Below are positions 32,653-44,005 of a stretch of 64,000 nucleotides of DNA, in pieces. The stretch covers positions 6,696,001 to 6,760,000 of the forward strand of contig CM064422.1 of the NCBI GenBank assembly GCA_032690845.1, in the 5' to 3' direction. The DNA comes from Eleusine coracana subsp. coracana. Its lineage: Eukaryota > Streptophyta > Magnoliopsida > Poales > Poaceae. Every line of letters starts with the position of its first letter. Positions within the stretch are counted from its first letter, which is position 1. The notes under the pieces are model-generated. The model ran no database searches. It had not been told where the DNA came from and was given only the letters and a program-made list of their open reading frames with translations. A program made the position numbers and the translations under genes.

Positions 32653-33835
32653 CACTACAACAAAACTAGCCTATAGCGGCAGTTACAGATGCCCATCACT
32701 ACGCAAACGCAGCTGAAAAAAAGTGTTTATAGTGGTGGATTTTTTTAAAAGGAAACAAACTGCAGCTACCTCACAAATAGAATGTCACCCACCGCTACCG
32801 CAAACCAAAGAAAACAAAAAAAAGCTTGCATCAAGCCCATCTAGGCCCATCCGTGCCGCCGCGCCCATGGCCCCAACCACGCCGCGAAGAGGGAGCCGCC
32901 ACTGATGGAATCACCATCGCTTGGATCCGCGCCCGCCCACGCATGAGCAACCGCCGCCTCCGCTCGAGCCTCGAGGCCGTTGACGGATCCGCCGCCGTTG
33001 CCACTCCACCAGATATGGCCGTGGATCCAGCCCCGCCCGCTGTCGTGGAGGAGGGAGGAGGAGGCGAGGGTGTGCGGCGCCTCGGTAAATCTGCTACGGC
33101 GGCGGCCACGTTCTCGCGCGAGGACGGCTGGGCGAGGATGGGGAGAACACTCAACGCGGATCCGCAGCCGCAGACCCGTCCTCGCGTCGGGTGATCGAGG
33201 CAGATCTTGCTCGATGGTTGCCGCCGAGCCCATGCGCCATCGAGGGAGAAAGGGAGGGCGCCGCCAGGGTGGAAGCGTGGACACCGCCGAAGGAGGAGGG
33301 AAGGGTGCCGAGGAGCCCATGCGCTGCCCCCCCGCCGGGGGAGGAGGGAAAGGCGCCGCCGAGTTAGCAAGGGAGGGCGCCGACGGGGGAGGAAGCAAGG
33401 GCGCCGCCGGTGGAGGGAAGGGTCACGGCTAGGGTTGCAAAGAGAGAGAGAGGTGGGGGGAGGGGGTGTCGGTGGAGTGAATGAGAGAGAGAGGCTAGTA
33501 TTTATTTCATAGAGTTAGGGGTTGGAGTAAAATGGGTCAGAAAAATGATATGGATATTATTTGGGTCAGATAGCATAGTAGCGGCGGCTAACTATATTGA
33601 CCGACGCTAAAAAATTGGTTTTAGCGGTGGTTGACTATGTTGACCGCCGCTAAAAATAAAATTCATCTATAGTGATGATTGAATTTGTTGACCGCTCCTA
33701 AAAAATCGTTTTTTAGCGATGGTTTACTTTATTAACCACCGCTAAAAGTAAAATACATCTGTAACGACGGTTGATAATAAAATCACCGCTACGTGATTTT
33801 TTCCAATGCTGCTATAGTAATGTTTTGTGGTACTG
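32653..33835. mobile_element. Non-autonomous CACTA element with GC-rich interior
   Basis: The left end is CACTACAACAAAAC and the right end GTTTTGTGGTACTG, an imperfect inverse. The 3 bp duplication AAT lies at 32650-32652 and 33836-33838. Subterminal repeats of the TAGCGG(C/T)GG...GACCGCCGCTAAAA type occur several times at 33570-33790 and once inverted near the left end. Between 32820 and 33440 the sequence is very GC-rich, with long open frames on both strands. No transposase is present, so this is a deleted CACTA derivative, possibly with captured DNA. Confidence 0.85.
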
Positions 33836-33878
33836 AATTTATATAAGATTTTGGCATTCGCAAGGAAATCATTGGATG

Positions 33879-34814
33879 TGTTAGAATTATATGGGCTTGG
33901 CCCATTAATATTCACAATAATTTCAAGAAAATCTCAAAAGCCCATTCATGAGTGGTGGGAGTGCAAAGGTTTAGTTCCACATTGCTAGTGGAGGTGGAGA
34001 GAGTCCAACTTATAAGATTGGTTGCTCTAGCATCTCTTGCATGGGCGCGGCCGCGCATCACCTGCGTGAATGGTCCGCGCACCTGCGTGAATGGTCCGCC
34101 AAAATTCGGTCCCTTGCCTTGCGGGGGCGCGGCTTCCTTTTGCACTTTCCTTTTGCTACGTATTCCATATATTTAATTATAGAAACCGACGTATTAATAT
34201 GGTAACCGACTCAGTTGCGGGATGCCCAACCCTAGCGGTTCCTCCCTATAAATACGTACGGGTACCGCCGCAAATCATATCACGCAATCACCTAGGGTTT
34301 TGCCTCTCGCTATTGTTGCGCCGCCAAGTCTTCTCCATCCCGGTAGTCGGCGTGCAACGGCGAACGGGAGAGCAGGTCTCCGGAACCGTCGTCCTCTGTG
34401 ATCCTGCATCGGAAGAGGGCGAATAAGGTTTTTGGGAAGCGCTCTGCGTGACTGCTCGATCGCTTCCTCGTCTTCATCAAGTTCGTCGCCACGGCTCGTC
34501 TTCCTCGTCGTCAAGTCGGTCTCAGCCGCCGTCACCAACAACGTGACGGTGCTGCACGTCGTCGTCGCCTTCTCTACCCAGTCTAGAAGGAAACGTAGGT
34601 ACTCTCATCCCAAACTATGTCTTCCATACTAGCTTTCGTAGTCTGCTTGTCTATGATGGATGTTGCTAGTATGGTAGATGATGTGCTTTTGTCTGGTTTT
34701 ATAGACCTATCTAGATCTTGCGTAGACTTGTCTAGTTTATTATGCAATCTGTTAATCATACTTATGATTTATGACTGGATTAATATAAAACTAAAAGTGC
34801 TAATTTATCCAACA
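33879..34814 (+). repeat. copia-2 5' LTR
   Basis: The 936 bp LTR has TATA box TATAAATA at 34247-34254. It has a short tandem duplication of CACCTGCGTGAATGGTCCGC at about 34058-34100 that the 3' LTR lacks. Confidence 0.93.
34247..34254 (+). promoter_or_regulatory. TATA box of copia-2 5' LTR
   Basis: TATAAATA follows GCGGTTCCTCCC. The same sequence occurs in the 3' LTR at 39733-39740. Confidence 0.7.
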
Positions 34815-34847
34815 ATCCAAAAACCTTATTGTAGGCACTTTAGTTTT

Positions 34848-37800
34848 ATGGCTGGATTTGTCGATGCACTGAGGCCAGAGAAATTCACTGGCGTGCACTT
34901 CAAAAGATGGCAAGTGAAAGTCACTCTGTGGCTTACTGCCATGAATGTGTTCTAGGTGTCCACTGGCAAACCTGAAGGCGATCTCACTGCAGATCAAGAA
35001 AAGGCCTACAGTGAAGCCAACACAATATTCTTGGGCGCTGTTATTGGAGTTTTGGTAGATCGTCTTCAGGATGTCTACATCCATCATACAGTCGCTAAGG
35101 ATATGTGGGACGCTCTGATCGCTGACTATGGTGTTCAGATGCTGGCGCTGAACTGTATGTTATTGAGCAGTACCATGATTTTAAGATGGTAGATGGCAAA
35201 TCTATCATCGCGCAGGCTCATGAGATACAGTGCATAGTGAAGGAACTCGAATTGCTTAAGATCGTCGTACCTGAGAAGTTTGTGGCTGGGGGCATTATTG
35301 CCAAATTGCCTCCAACTTGGAGGGATTTTGCCACTACTCTTAAACATAAGAGGACGAACATATCTGTCTCAGATTTGATCGCGTCTCTTGATGTTGAAGA
35401 GAAAGCTCGTGAGAAGGATGGGCGTTCTAAAGTTAACGAGGGAAACACTATAGCCAATATGGTGCATCAACCACAACAGTCTCATGGCAGTGGTGGTAAG
35501 GACAAGGGCAAGAACAATAAGCCTAAGCATACCACTACCTTCAAGAAGAAGAACAAGGAGAAGGGAGCATGCTTTGTTTGCGGTTCTAATGAGCATTGGG
35601 CAAAGAAGTGTCCAGAACGCAAAGGAAGGAAGCCTCCACAGCAGAAGTCTGCAAACATAGTGACCAGTGCTGGAGAAAATAGTGGGTATGGTAATTTATC
35701 ATATGTTTTTTCTCCATTTCAATCTACTTGTTGGTGGCTTGATACTGGTGCTAATGTTTATGTTTGTTCTGATGCTTCTTTGTTTACTTCTTACCAGGTC
35801 GCACGGGATTCCTCCGTCCTAATGGGGAATGGGTCACATGCTTCTGTTCATGGTGTTGGCACGGTCGAGCTGAAGTTCACTTCGGGGAAGATTGTCCAAT
35901 TGAAGAACGTACAACATGTCCCTTCTATCAAGAAGAATCTCGTTAGTGGCTCCCTTTTGTGTAGGGATGGTTTTAAGGTAGTGCTAGAGTCGAATAAAGT
36001 TGTCGTATCTAAGAGTGGACAATTTATTGGTAAAGGCTATGAGTGCGGAGGCTTGTTCCACTTTTCCCTTTCAGATTATTGCAATAAGTCTGTGAACTAT
36101 ATTTGTGATGGTGTTAATGAGAGTGATGCTAGTGTTTGGCATTCACGTTTATGTCATCTAAATTTTGGTTCTATGTCTCGACTTTTCAGCTTGAATTTAA
36201 TTCCGAATTTTTCCATTATCAAAGGTTCTAAGTGCTCAAGTTGTGTGCAATCTAAGCAACCTCGAAAGCCTCACAAGGCTGCAGAGGAGAGACACTTAGC
36301 ACCACTAGAACTTATACATTCAGATCTCTGTGAAATGAATGGTATATTGACTGAGGGTGGAAAAAGATATTTCATGACTTTGATTGATGATGCGACTAGA
36401 TTTTGCTATGTTTATTTGTTAAAAACTAAAGATGAGGCTCTAAACTACTTTAAAATTTATAAAGCTGAAGTTGAAACTCAACTAGAGAAAAAGATCAAAA
36501 GAATTAGGTCCGATCGTGGTGGCGAGTATTTCTCAAATAAGTTTGACTTATTCTGTGCGAAACATGGTTTGATACATGAGAGGACGCCTCCCTATTCGCC
36601 CCAATCAAACGGGATTGCCGAAAGAAAGAATCGCACCTTAACTGACTTGGTTAATTCCATGTTAGACACGGCTGGATTATCTAAGGCATGGTGGGGGGAG
36701 ACTTTATTGACATCATGTCATGTCCTAAATAGAGTTCCCATGAAGAATAAGGAGAAGACTCCATATGAGGAATGGATTGGTAGAAAGTCATCGCTCTCTT
36801 ACTTACGCACATAGGGTTGTTTGGCCAAAGTTAACGTGCCAATTAACAAGAAGCGTAAGTTGGGACCTAAAACTGTGGATTGTATCTTTCTTGGATATGC
36901 TCATCATAGCATTGCCTATAGATTTTTAGTGTTTAAATCAGAGGTGCCTGATGTTCATGTTAATTCATTAATGGAGTCTCGTGATGTTACTTTCTTTGAG
37001 AACATATTTCCTATGAAATATTTACATAGCATGTCTAGATTATCTTCTGATGTGAATGTTGAAACTACTCCTGAACCTAATGCATTTTCTGATCATGCTG
37101 AACAAACACTTGAACCAATCCATGAGGAGATTAATAGTGAAGCTCCTAGGAGGAGCAAGAGACAAAGGACTGCAAAGTCTTTTGGTGATGATTTCACTGT
37201 TTATCTTGTGGATGACACTCCTAGAACCATTTCAGAGGCATATGCATCTCCTGATGCAGATGATTGGAAAGAAGCTGTTCATAGTGAGATGGATTCTATT
37301 CTCTCTAATGGAACTTGGGAAGTTATCGAAAGGCCATATGGTTGCAAACCTGTGGGTTGTAAATGGGTGTTCAAGAAAAAGCTTAAGCCTGATGGTACTA
37401 TTGACAAGTATAAGGCTCGGCTTGTGGCTAAGGGTTATACTCAGAAAGAAGGCGAAGACTTCTTTGACAATTATTCACCTGTTGCTAGATTGGCCACCAT
37501 TCGTGTATTACTTGCTCTGGCTGCCTCACATGGTCTTATCGTTCATCAGATGGACGTTAAGACAGCTTTCCTTAATGGAGAGTTAGATGAGGAAATCTAT
37601 ATGGATCAGCCAGATGGATTTGTAATAAAGGGTCAAGAAGACAAGGTGTGTAAGTTGTTGAAGTCTTTGTATGGTCTGAAACAAGCTCCTAAGCAGTGGC
37701 ATGAGAAATTTGATTCAACACTTCTATCAGCAGGCTTTTCAGTCAATGAGGCTGATAAATGTGTGTACTGCCGCCATGGTGGGGGTCATGGAGTTATACT

Positions 37801-38770
37801 ATGCTTGTATGTTGATGACATACTCATCTTTGGAACAAATCTTGACGTGATCAATGAGGTCAAGACTTTTCTGTGCCAAAGTTTTGATATGAAGGATCTG
37901 GGTGAGGCTGATGTTATCTTGAACATCAAGCTAATCAAAGGAGAGAATGGGATTACTCTTACGCAATCTCATTATGTTGAGAAGCTCTTGAACCGTTTCG
38001 GTTACAGGGATAGCAAGTCTTCTCCAACACCTTATGATCCCAGCTTGATTCTTCGAAAGAATAAGAGAATTGGCAGAGACCAATTAAGATATTCTCAGAT
38101 AATTGGATCACTTATGTACTTAGCTAGTGCTACTAGGCCTGACATCTCGTTTGCTGTGAGCAAACTAAGCCGATTTACTTCTTGTCCAGGAGATGATCAT
38201 TGGCGTGCGCTTGAGCGGGTAATGCACTATTTAGTTGGTACTATGGATTATGGAATTCATTATTCTGGATATCCAGCAGTACTAGAGGGCTATAGTGATT
38301 CCAATTGGATATCTGATGCTGATGAGTTGTATGTCATGAGTGGATATGCATTTACTCTTGGTGGTGCTGCTGTTTCATGGAGATCATGCAAACAAACCAT
38401 CTTAACGAGGTCTACCATGGAAGCAGAGCTTACCGCACTAGATACAGCTACAGTTGAGGCCGATTGGCTACGTGAGCTCTTGATGGACTTACCTATTGTT
38501 GAGAAACCTGTGCCGGCAATCCTCATGAATTGTGACAATCAAACTGTGATAGTCAAAGTGAACAATTCTAAGGACAATATGAAGTCATCAAGACATATTA
38601 AGAGACGTCTGAAGTCTGTCAGGAAAATGAGAAACTCCGGAGTCATATCAGTATAATATATTTCAACTGGTGAGAACCTGGCAGATCAATTCACCAAGGG
38701 GCTGTCACGTAATGTGATAGACAGTGCATCGAAGGAGATGGGTATGAGACCCATATGTGCTATTCCATAG
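34848..38770 (+). pseudogene. copia-2 gag-pol polyprotein, nearly intact
   Basis: The ATG at 34848 starts gag. The zinc knuckle CFVCGSNEHWAKKC lies at 35570-35611 and protease DTGA at about 35741. The integrase zinc domain (HxxxxH...CSSC) is at 36138-36246 and the core at about 36300-36660. RT has YVDD at 37808-37819. RNase H (GYSDSNW at 38288, EAELTAL at about 38420) precedes a tail with LADQFTKGLS near 38690. The lesions seen are a TAG at 34953-34955, a frame change between about 35130 and 35170, a TAG at 36812-36814 and a TAA at 38654-38656. The first two stops fall where relatives have tryptophan. Long open parts of 542 and 611 codons remain, suggesting recent loss of function. Confidence 0.92.
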
Positions 38771-39310
38771 TGGTAACCCAACCTATGTGATCGGAGATCC
38801 CGTGAAGTAGGACCTGGGAAGAACAAGCTATTGGTTAGCATGAGAGTAACCTTTTATGACCCACTCAAGAAGCGATGCATTACTCTCGATATCTGTATGG
38901 CAGGATGGTTGTTGCCTTAATGTATTCAGTTGGCTTTAAATAGTGAAGATGTTGTCCTATAGAACATTCTTGAATGAATACACCTATATGAGCCCGATTG
39001 TTGTAAGGTCGCAATCTGTGAGATTTGGGTGATCTCTATTAAGCTTATGAAAGACCAAGGGAGTATGACCTATATGCTCCACCCGCGGAGAAGCCTACTG
39101 GAGGTCTAGTATCAGTTATGACAGTAAGTGAAATTTGTTTGCACAAAACTTGCAATTCAAGGCGTAGTCCATTGTTCAAGTTGTGAATGAGTATAGTTTA
39201 TTGTTCTAGGTGAAAGTTCAACTTAACAGTCTCCACTGAAAACACTGGTATATTAAACAACAGTGGGGTGAGGCAAAGTCTAGTTGGGACTTTGAGATCT
39301 GGTGGGGGAT
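38771..39310 (+). other. copia-2 3' non-coding region and polypurine tract
   Basis: About 540 bp without coding potential end in GGTGGGGGAT (39301-39310), the polypurine tract next to the 3' LTR. Several word blocks are shared with copia-1 at 6240-6688. Confidence 0.75.
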
Positions 39311-40300
39311 TGTTAGAACTATATGGGCTTGGCCCATTAATATTCACAATAATTTCTAGAAAATCTCAAAGGCCCATTCATGAGTGGTGGGAGTGCAGAG
39401 GTTTAGTCCCACATTGCTAGTGGAGGTGGAGAGAGTCCAACTTATAAAATTGGTTGCTCTAGCATCTCTTGCAAGTGTGTGGATGGGAGGAAGGAAGAAC
39501 ACACGCGCGCGCTCGCTCGCCTCGCCTCGCCTCGCCGGGCCGGGCGGTGCGGGGCGGGGCGTGGGCGCGGCCGCGCATCACCTGCGTGAATGGTCCGCCA
39601 AAATTCGGTCCCTTGCCTTGCGGGGGCACGGCTTCCTTTTGCTGCGTATTCCATATATTTAATTATGGAAACTAACGTATTAATATGGTAACCGACTCGG
39701 TTGCGGGACGCCCAACCCTAGCGGTTCCTCCCTATAAATACGTACGGGTACCGCCGCAAATCATATCACGCAATCACCTAGGGTTTTGCCTCTCGCTATT
39801 GTTGCGCCGCCAAGTCTTCTCCATCCCGGTAGTCGGTATGCAACGGCGAATGGGAGAGCAGATCTCCGGAACCGTCGTCCTCTGTGATCCTGCACCGGAA
39901 GAGGGCGAATAAGGTTTTTGGGAAGCGCTCTGCGCGACTGCTCGATCGCTTCCTCGTCTTCATCAAGTTCGTTGCCACGGCTCGTCTTCCTCGTCGTCTA
40001 GTCGGTCTCAGTCGCCGTCGCCAACAACGTGACGGTGCTGCACGTCGTCGTCGCCTTCTCTACCCAGTCCAGAAGGAAACGTACGTACTCTCATCCCAAA
40101 CTATGTCTTCCATACTAGCTTTCGTAGTCTGCTTGTCTATGATGGATGTTGCTAGTATGGTAGATGCTGTGTTTTTATCTGACTTTATAGACCTGTCTAG
40201 ATCTTGCATAGACTTGTTTAGTTTATTATGCAATCTGTTAATCAGACTTATGATTTATGACTGGATTAATATAAAACTAAAAGTGCTAATTTATCCAACA
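39311..40300 (+). repeat. copia-2 3' LTR
   Basis: The 990 bp LTR is longer than the 5' copy because of a GC-rich block at about 39474-39558 (CTCGCCTCGCC repeats, GGGCGGGGC) that is absent from 33879-34814. TATA box at 39733-39740. Confidence 0.93.
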
Positions 40301-40305
40301 GGATG

Positions 40306-40724
40306 GGGAAGAACAGGAAGATGAGCTTGGTGGAGTATGACAGCTAAACGATAACAGGCGTGATTTACCCGTGCCGACTGTGTTTTATAGCTTTTCCGCG
40401 CAGTTTGGCGGTGCCGGTGGCGTTTTATGCCTTTCCTTTGTCTCCACGGCGGCCGGCACGATAATTGAGCTATGACCGACGATAGCACAACCCAATGTCA
40501 TGTACACTAGGTCGGGCGGCGTGCCACCGCTGCGCCCGTTTTGGAGCATGCTCTACTACCGTATTGCGATGGGTCTACAGTCTACTTCCATATTAAGGAG
40601 AGAAAATAAATTACAAAATATGATAATGTTTCAATTGGTTTTAATTCTGATATGACCGTATATTTATTAGAGGGTGAAATTAGGACAGTCCATTCAATTT
40701 GGTGGTTGAAATTTAGAAATAAAC
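40306..40724. other. Interval between copia-2 and the plus-strand gene
   Basis: No coding features were recognised. A pyrimidine- and GC-rich part (40340-40560) is followed by AT-rich sequence. No gypsy 3' LTR was found here, so the left end of the gypsy element is missing or lies beyond copia-2. Confidence 0.4.
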
Positions 40725-42762
40725 GTGAGAAACAAATCTGTTCCAATCGGTCCGTACTTCATCGGCCACCTCGGAGCTAGGCAAGAACTTCAAAATCATC
40801 TCGAGTACAAGAAGATTTACGAGATGGCCCATGAAGTCCCTAAGGGCAACTTTGCAGATACCATCTTGTTCCCATCCACATCGGACTTGTTCATTACCTG
40901 GTTCGTTACCTGGTGGAAGGAGTGGAGAAAGCATCTGTTCTGCAATCGCTTCTCCCGTCATCTCATCGGCATCTGAGATAATGTAAGGCTTTTTCCATTC
41001 CCTCAGTAATTTTACCTCTCACCCTTAAACTAGCCTTCAAAATAATCATTCTTTCATTCCTCTTTTAGGATGATAGAATTGCTCCACCAACAAAAAGGAA
41101 CAGCAAGCAGCTGATTATCTATCAGGACATAGCAAACAATCCCAACATTGCCTGCCATATGCCCACCCCAAGCCAGCTTCTCAGTGGTTGCAACTTGCAT
41201 AAGGGAACTGTCACGCGGCAAGAAGTGAGGAAACAACCCTCCAGAAAAAGAGCAGGTGAATCGGCCGCCTGATCGACTCAAGCTGCCGAACAACAAAAGC
41301 GTGCGCGTATGGATGCGGCCGATCCATCAACTCCCCCTCCACCAATTCAAACCCCGTAGACACCGGTAAGCACGAATTTCTTCAATTATCTTTTAAACCC
41401 CAAAAACCATTCACAATTATGCTCTTTCATTTAGGTGCCTGCATCTATCCCGGCCGTAATTGAAGAAGTGGCCAGAGAAGTAATCACCATCCTGGCTCAA
41501 CCTTGTCAGGTAAAAGAATCTTATTTGAATGAATTACTCTCTTACCCCTTTATCATGCTAATTCTCTTCTATTATGCGGACAATACCACCGGACTCGTTG
41601 GGCGACATTCAGGTGATTGAGCCAACAGACCCACAGAGTCTGGTAGATACATGATCGGCTTCAGTAGCAACAGTAATAACCCTCGCTTTTATTCTTCTTG
41701 TTATTCTCATCACTTGTTCATCCTTTTGCCCTGTTAGGAGACCATGAACCGTTCTGGAGCCGATCCAGTAGTGCAACCCTATCGGACAACCATTCGATGC
41801 ACACGGCCTCCATCGACTCACAAGAAATCGACACCGCAAACTCTGAAGGAGCGACCGAGGAACCAATATCCGCTGCTCCAACCTCATCGACTCTAGCCAT
41901 TGTCCCTTGGGTCGATTGTCAGGTACCACTTCTCGGAATCCCTTGCACTCCCAGGTATTCTTGTCACCGGCCATCCGGGCTTATAGTCCCATCAATACTA
42001 CAACGACCAATGTCCCAAGACCTGCTTCTCCTCCAGAAACAGCGGTATGGTCTATGGACCATTTCTTCTTACTTTGTTAATTTGCATGTTCACTATCTTT
42101 GTAATCTTTTCCCTTTTTTCTCTACAGGCTCAAATCTTCAAGTGCATATCATCTCTATATTTCCCTCTAGAAATTAGGGCTGCTCTTCAAGATACCTGCT
42201 GACGCCTGGACATGATCTCCATCGACCACCTCATCCGAGAAGCCAATCCCATCAGGGCGCTCTATCTAGAGATAAAAAATCAGCTGCCTGAAAACCTTAC
42301 TTCGGTATTGCACCCAGTGGCCTATATCAAAATTCATCAATTCAGAGTGCTCGAGGCCTAGTCTCGCATCGAGCGCCGACTCCAGTAGCGAAGTGAGGCA
42401 GAAGCCGTCGATGCCAAGGCAGAAGAAGAACAGAACAAATAGATTGCTCGTCATTCAAAATAAGCTGATCTTGAGTCAAAGCTTGAAGTCTTGCGGAGGG
42501 AACATGATGAAATCCAGGCAGCACTCGAGGCAAAAAAAACAAGGAAATAGCCGATGCGGAAGCAGCTCTTGCCAGAGTCCCTGAAGAAGTCATAGAACAA
42601 GAGCATGCAACCAGATTGGCTTTTACCCAAGCCACCAATTTGTGGAACATTGCTTCCAGAACTCCAGGATCCATTGATGAGGACGCCTATGCCATCGCCA
42701 AGGTCGATGAAATCCGAATGCAAGCCACCAACAGCAGCGACTTCTACTGCCGTCAGGAGTAG
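40725..42762 (+). pseudogene. Decayed multi-exon plus-strand gene beside gypsy integrase
   Basis: A first open piece (40725-40976) contains FIGHLGARQELQNH and FITWFVTWWKEWRKHLF, resembling C-terminal parts of plant mobile-domain (PMD) proteins. Intron-like GTAAGG...TTTTAG (about 40983-41068), GTAAGC...TTTAG and GTAAAAG borders separate further pieces rich in Ser, Pro and Thr. The last part (42130-42762) is heptad-like and Glu/Lys/Ala-rich, consistent with a coiled coil, and ends at a TAG before poly(A)-signal-like sequence. It meets the gypsy integrase tail to tail. Tat-lineage elements such as Grande are known to carry an extra gene in antisense between pol and the 3' LTR, which fits this position. 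Several internal stops show decay. Confidence 0.55.
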
Positions 42763-42952
42763 AATATATGCGCTCTTGTTTTGTAACAAACAATGTTTTG
42801 TCTTGTAATATTTTTTGGACTAAGGGCGATATCCTTGATATCGACCATCCAAAGACGATGTTTCTACATCGGCTATGAAATATTTTTTCTGTCTTCAATT
42901 TTTTATGCTAAGGATGATATTTTTCATATCGACTATGATCAAGCACTCGAGA

Positions 42953-44000
42953 TCATGAGCCAACCCAAATGCTCAGATGGTATTTCTTCAAATATTTTCC
43001 ATTGATTGCTCTGTCAAAATCTTCTCCATCTAGCTCTTGTAAAAAATAAGCATTGTCTGGTGCACATCGGCTCACTTTACCCTCCCATGTTGGCAACCAT
43101 TTTCCAAATCTATTATCTCTAGAGACGATGGGCAAAATTAACTTCCAGACTAAGTCTCCTTCTAAAAAATTCTTGGGCACCACCTTTTTGTTATAAAATC
43201 TGGACACTCGAGCTTTATTCTCTTGTATTTTCTCCAGTGCCTTCATCCGATGTTGTATAACATCTTCTAACTTATCGAACATAACTTGTCTGTAATCATC
43301 GACTGATAACTGATCCTGCAATTCTATTCTTCTGGACCCTAGATTCGTTTCCCAAGGTGGTATTGTTGATAAGGTGGTACCTTTATTGACCCATGACAAG
43401 CCATCCTATATGCCCACAATGACTCAGCCAAAGACTTATGCCACTTCTTCAGTTGCTCATCTGTCTTCCGCTTAATCAACTTAATCAAACTCTTGTTAGA
43501 TGCTTCTGCTTGACCATTAGCTTGAGTATAATAGGGTGATGAATTTAGAAATTGGATCCCCATACTATCGGCAAAGTTTTGAAACTCTTCCGAAGTAAAC
43601 ATAGATCCCTGGCCAGTAGTAATAGTCTACGACACACCAAATTTGTAAATTATATGCTCTTTAACAAAATTAATCACATTATTGGTTATCATCTTCTTCA
43701 TCGACACTGCTTAAACCCACTTTGTGAAATAATTTGTTGCCACTAGAATATACTTATGACCCTTGCTAGACGTAGGTTAAATTTGGCCAATCATATCCAT
43801 ACCCCATCCTCTAAACGACCATGATTTATTGATTGGATTCATAGCCGATGTTGGTGCTCTTTGGATTGCTCCAAATTTCTGATAACCTTGACATCCCTTG
43901 TAGTACTTGAAGCAATCTTCCAACATGGTAGGCCAGTAATACCCAGTACTTTTTAATAACCATCTCATTTTATGGGTCGATTGATGTGTACCGGATATGC
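42953..44000 (-). pseudogene. Ty3/gypsy integrase, C-terminal part of pol
   Basis: Reading leftwards from the solo LTR B border, GTHQSTHKM and GYYWPTMLEDC mark the zinc-binding domain. The core follows with SPYYTQANGQAEASNKSL near 43500. The tail contains FLEGDLVWK and ends KYHLSIWVGS at 42953, the usual C-terminus of this gypsy group. Frames shift near 43770 and 43400, so the protein is dead. Confidence 0.9.
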
Positions 44001-44005
44001 CTTTG

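Larger units (their letters stand above)
33879..40300 (+). mobile_element. Ty1/copia LTR retrotransposon copia-2, full length
   Basis: The LTRs begin TGTTAGAA and end TATCCAACA. TSD GGATG lies at 33874-33878 and 40301-40305. The length is 6422 bp. The interior holds a complete gag-pol order ending in RNase H, with only a few lesions. The polypurine tract GGTGGGGGAT lies just before the 3' LTR. It is the better-preserved relative of copia-1. Confidence 0.95.

Noticed and set aside
32831..33398. Open frames of 179 and 185 codons on the minus strand, with similar ones on the plus strand
   Set aside because: All lie in the GC-rich interior of a CACTA derivative, are low in complexity and overlap each other; no recognisable protein.
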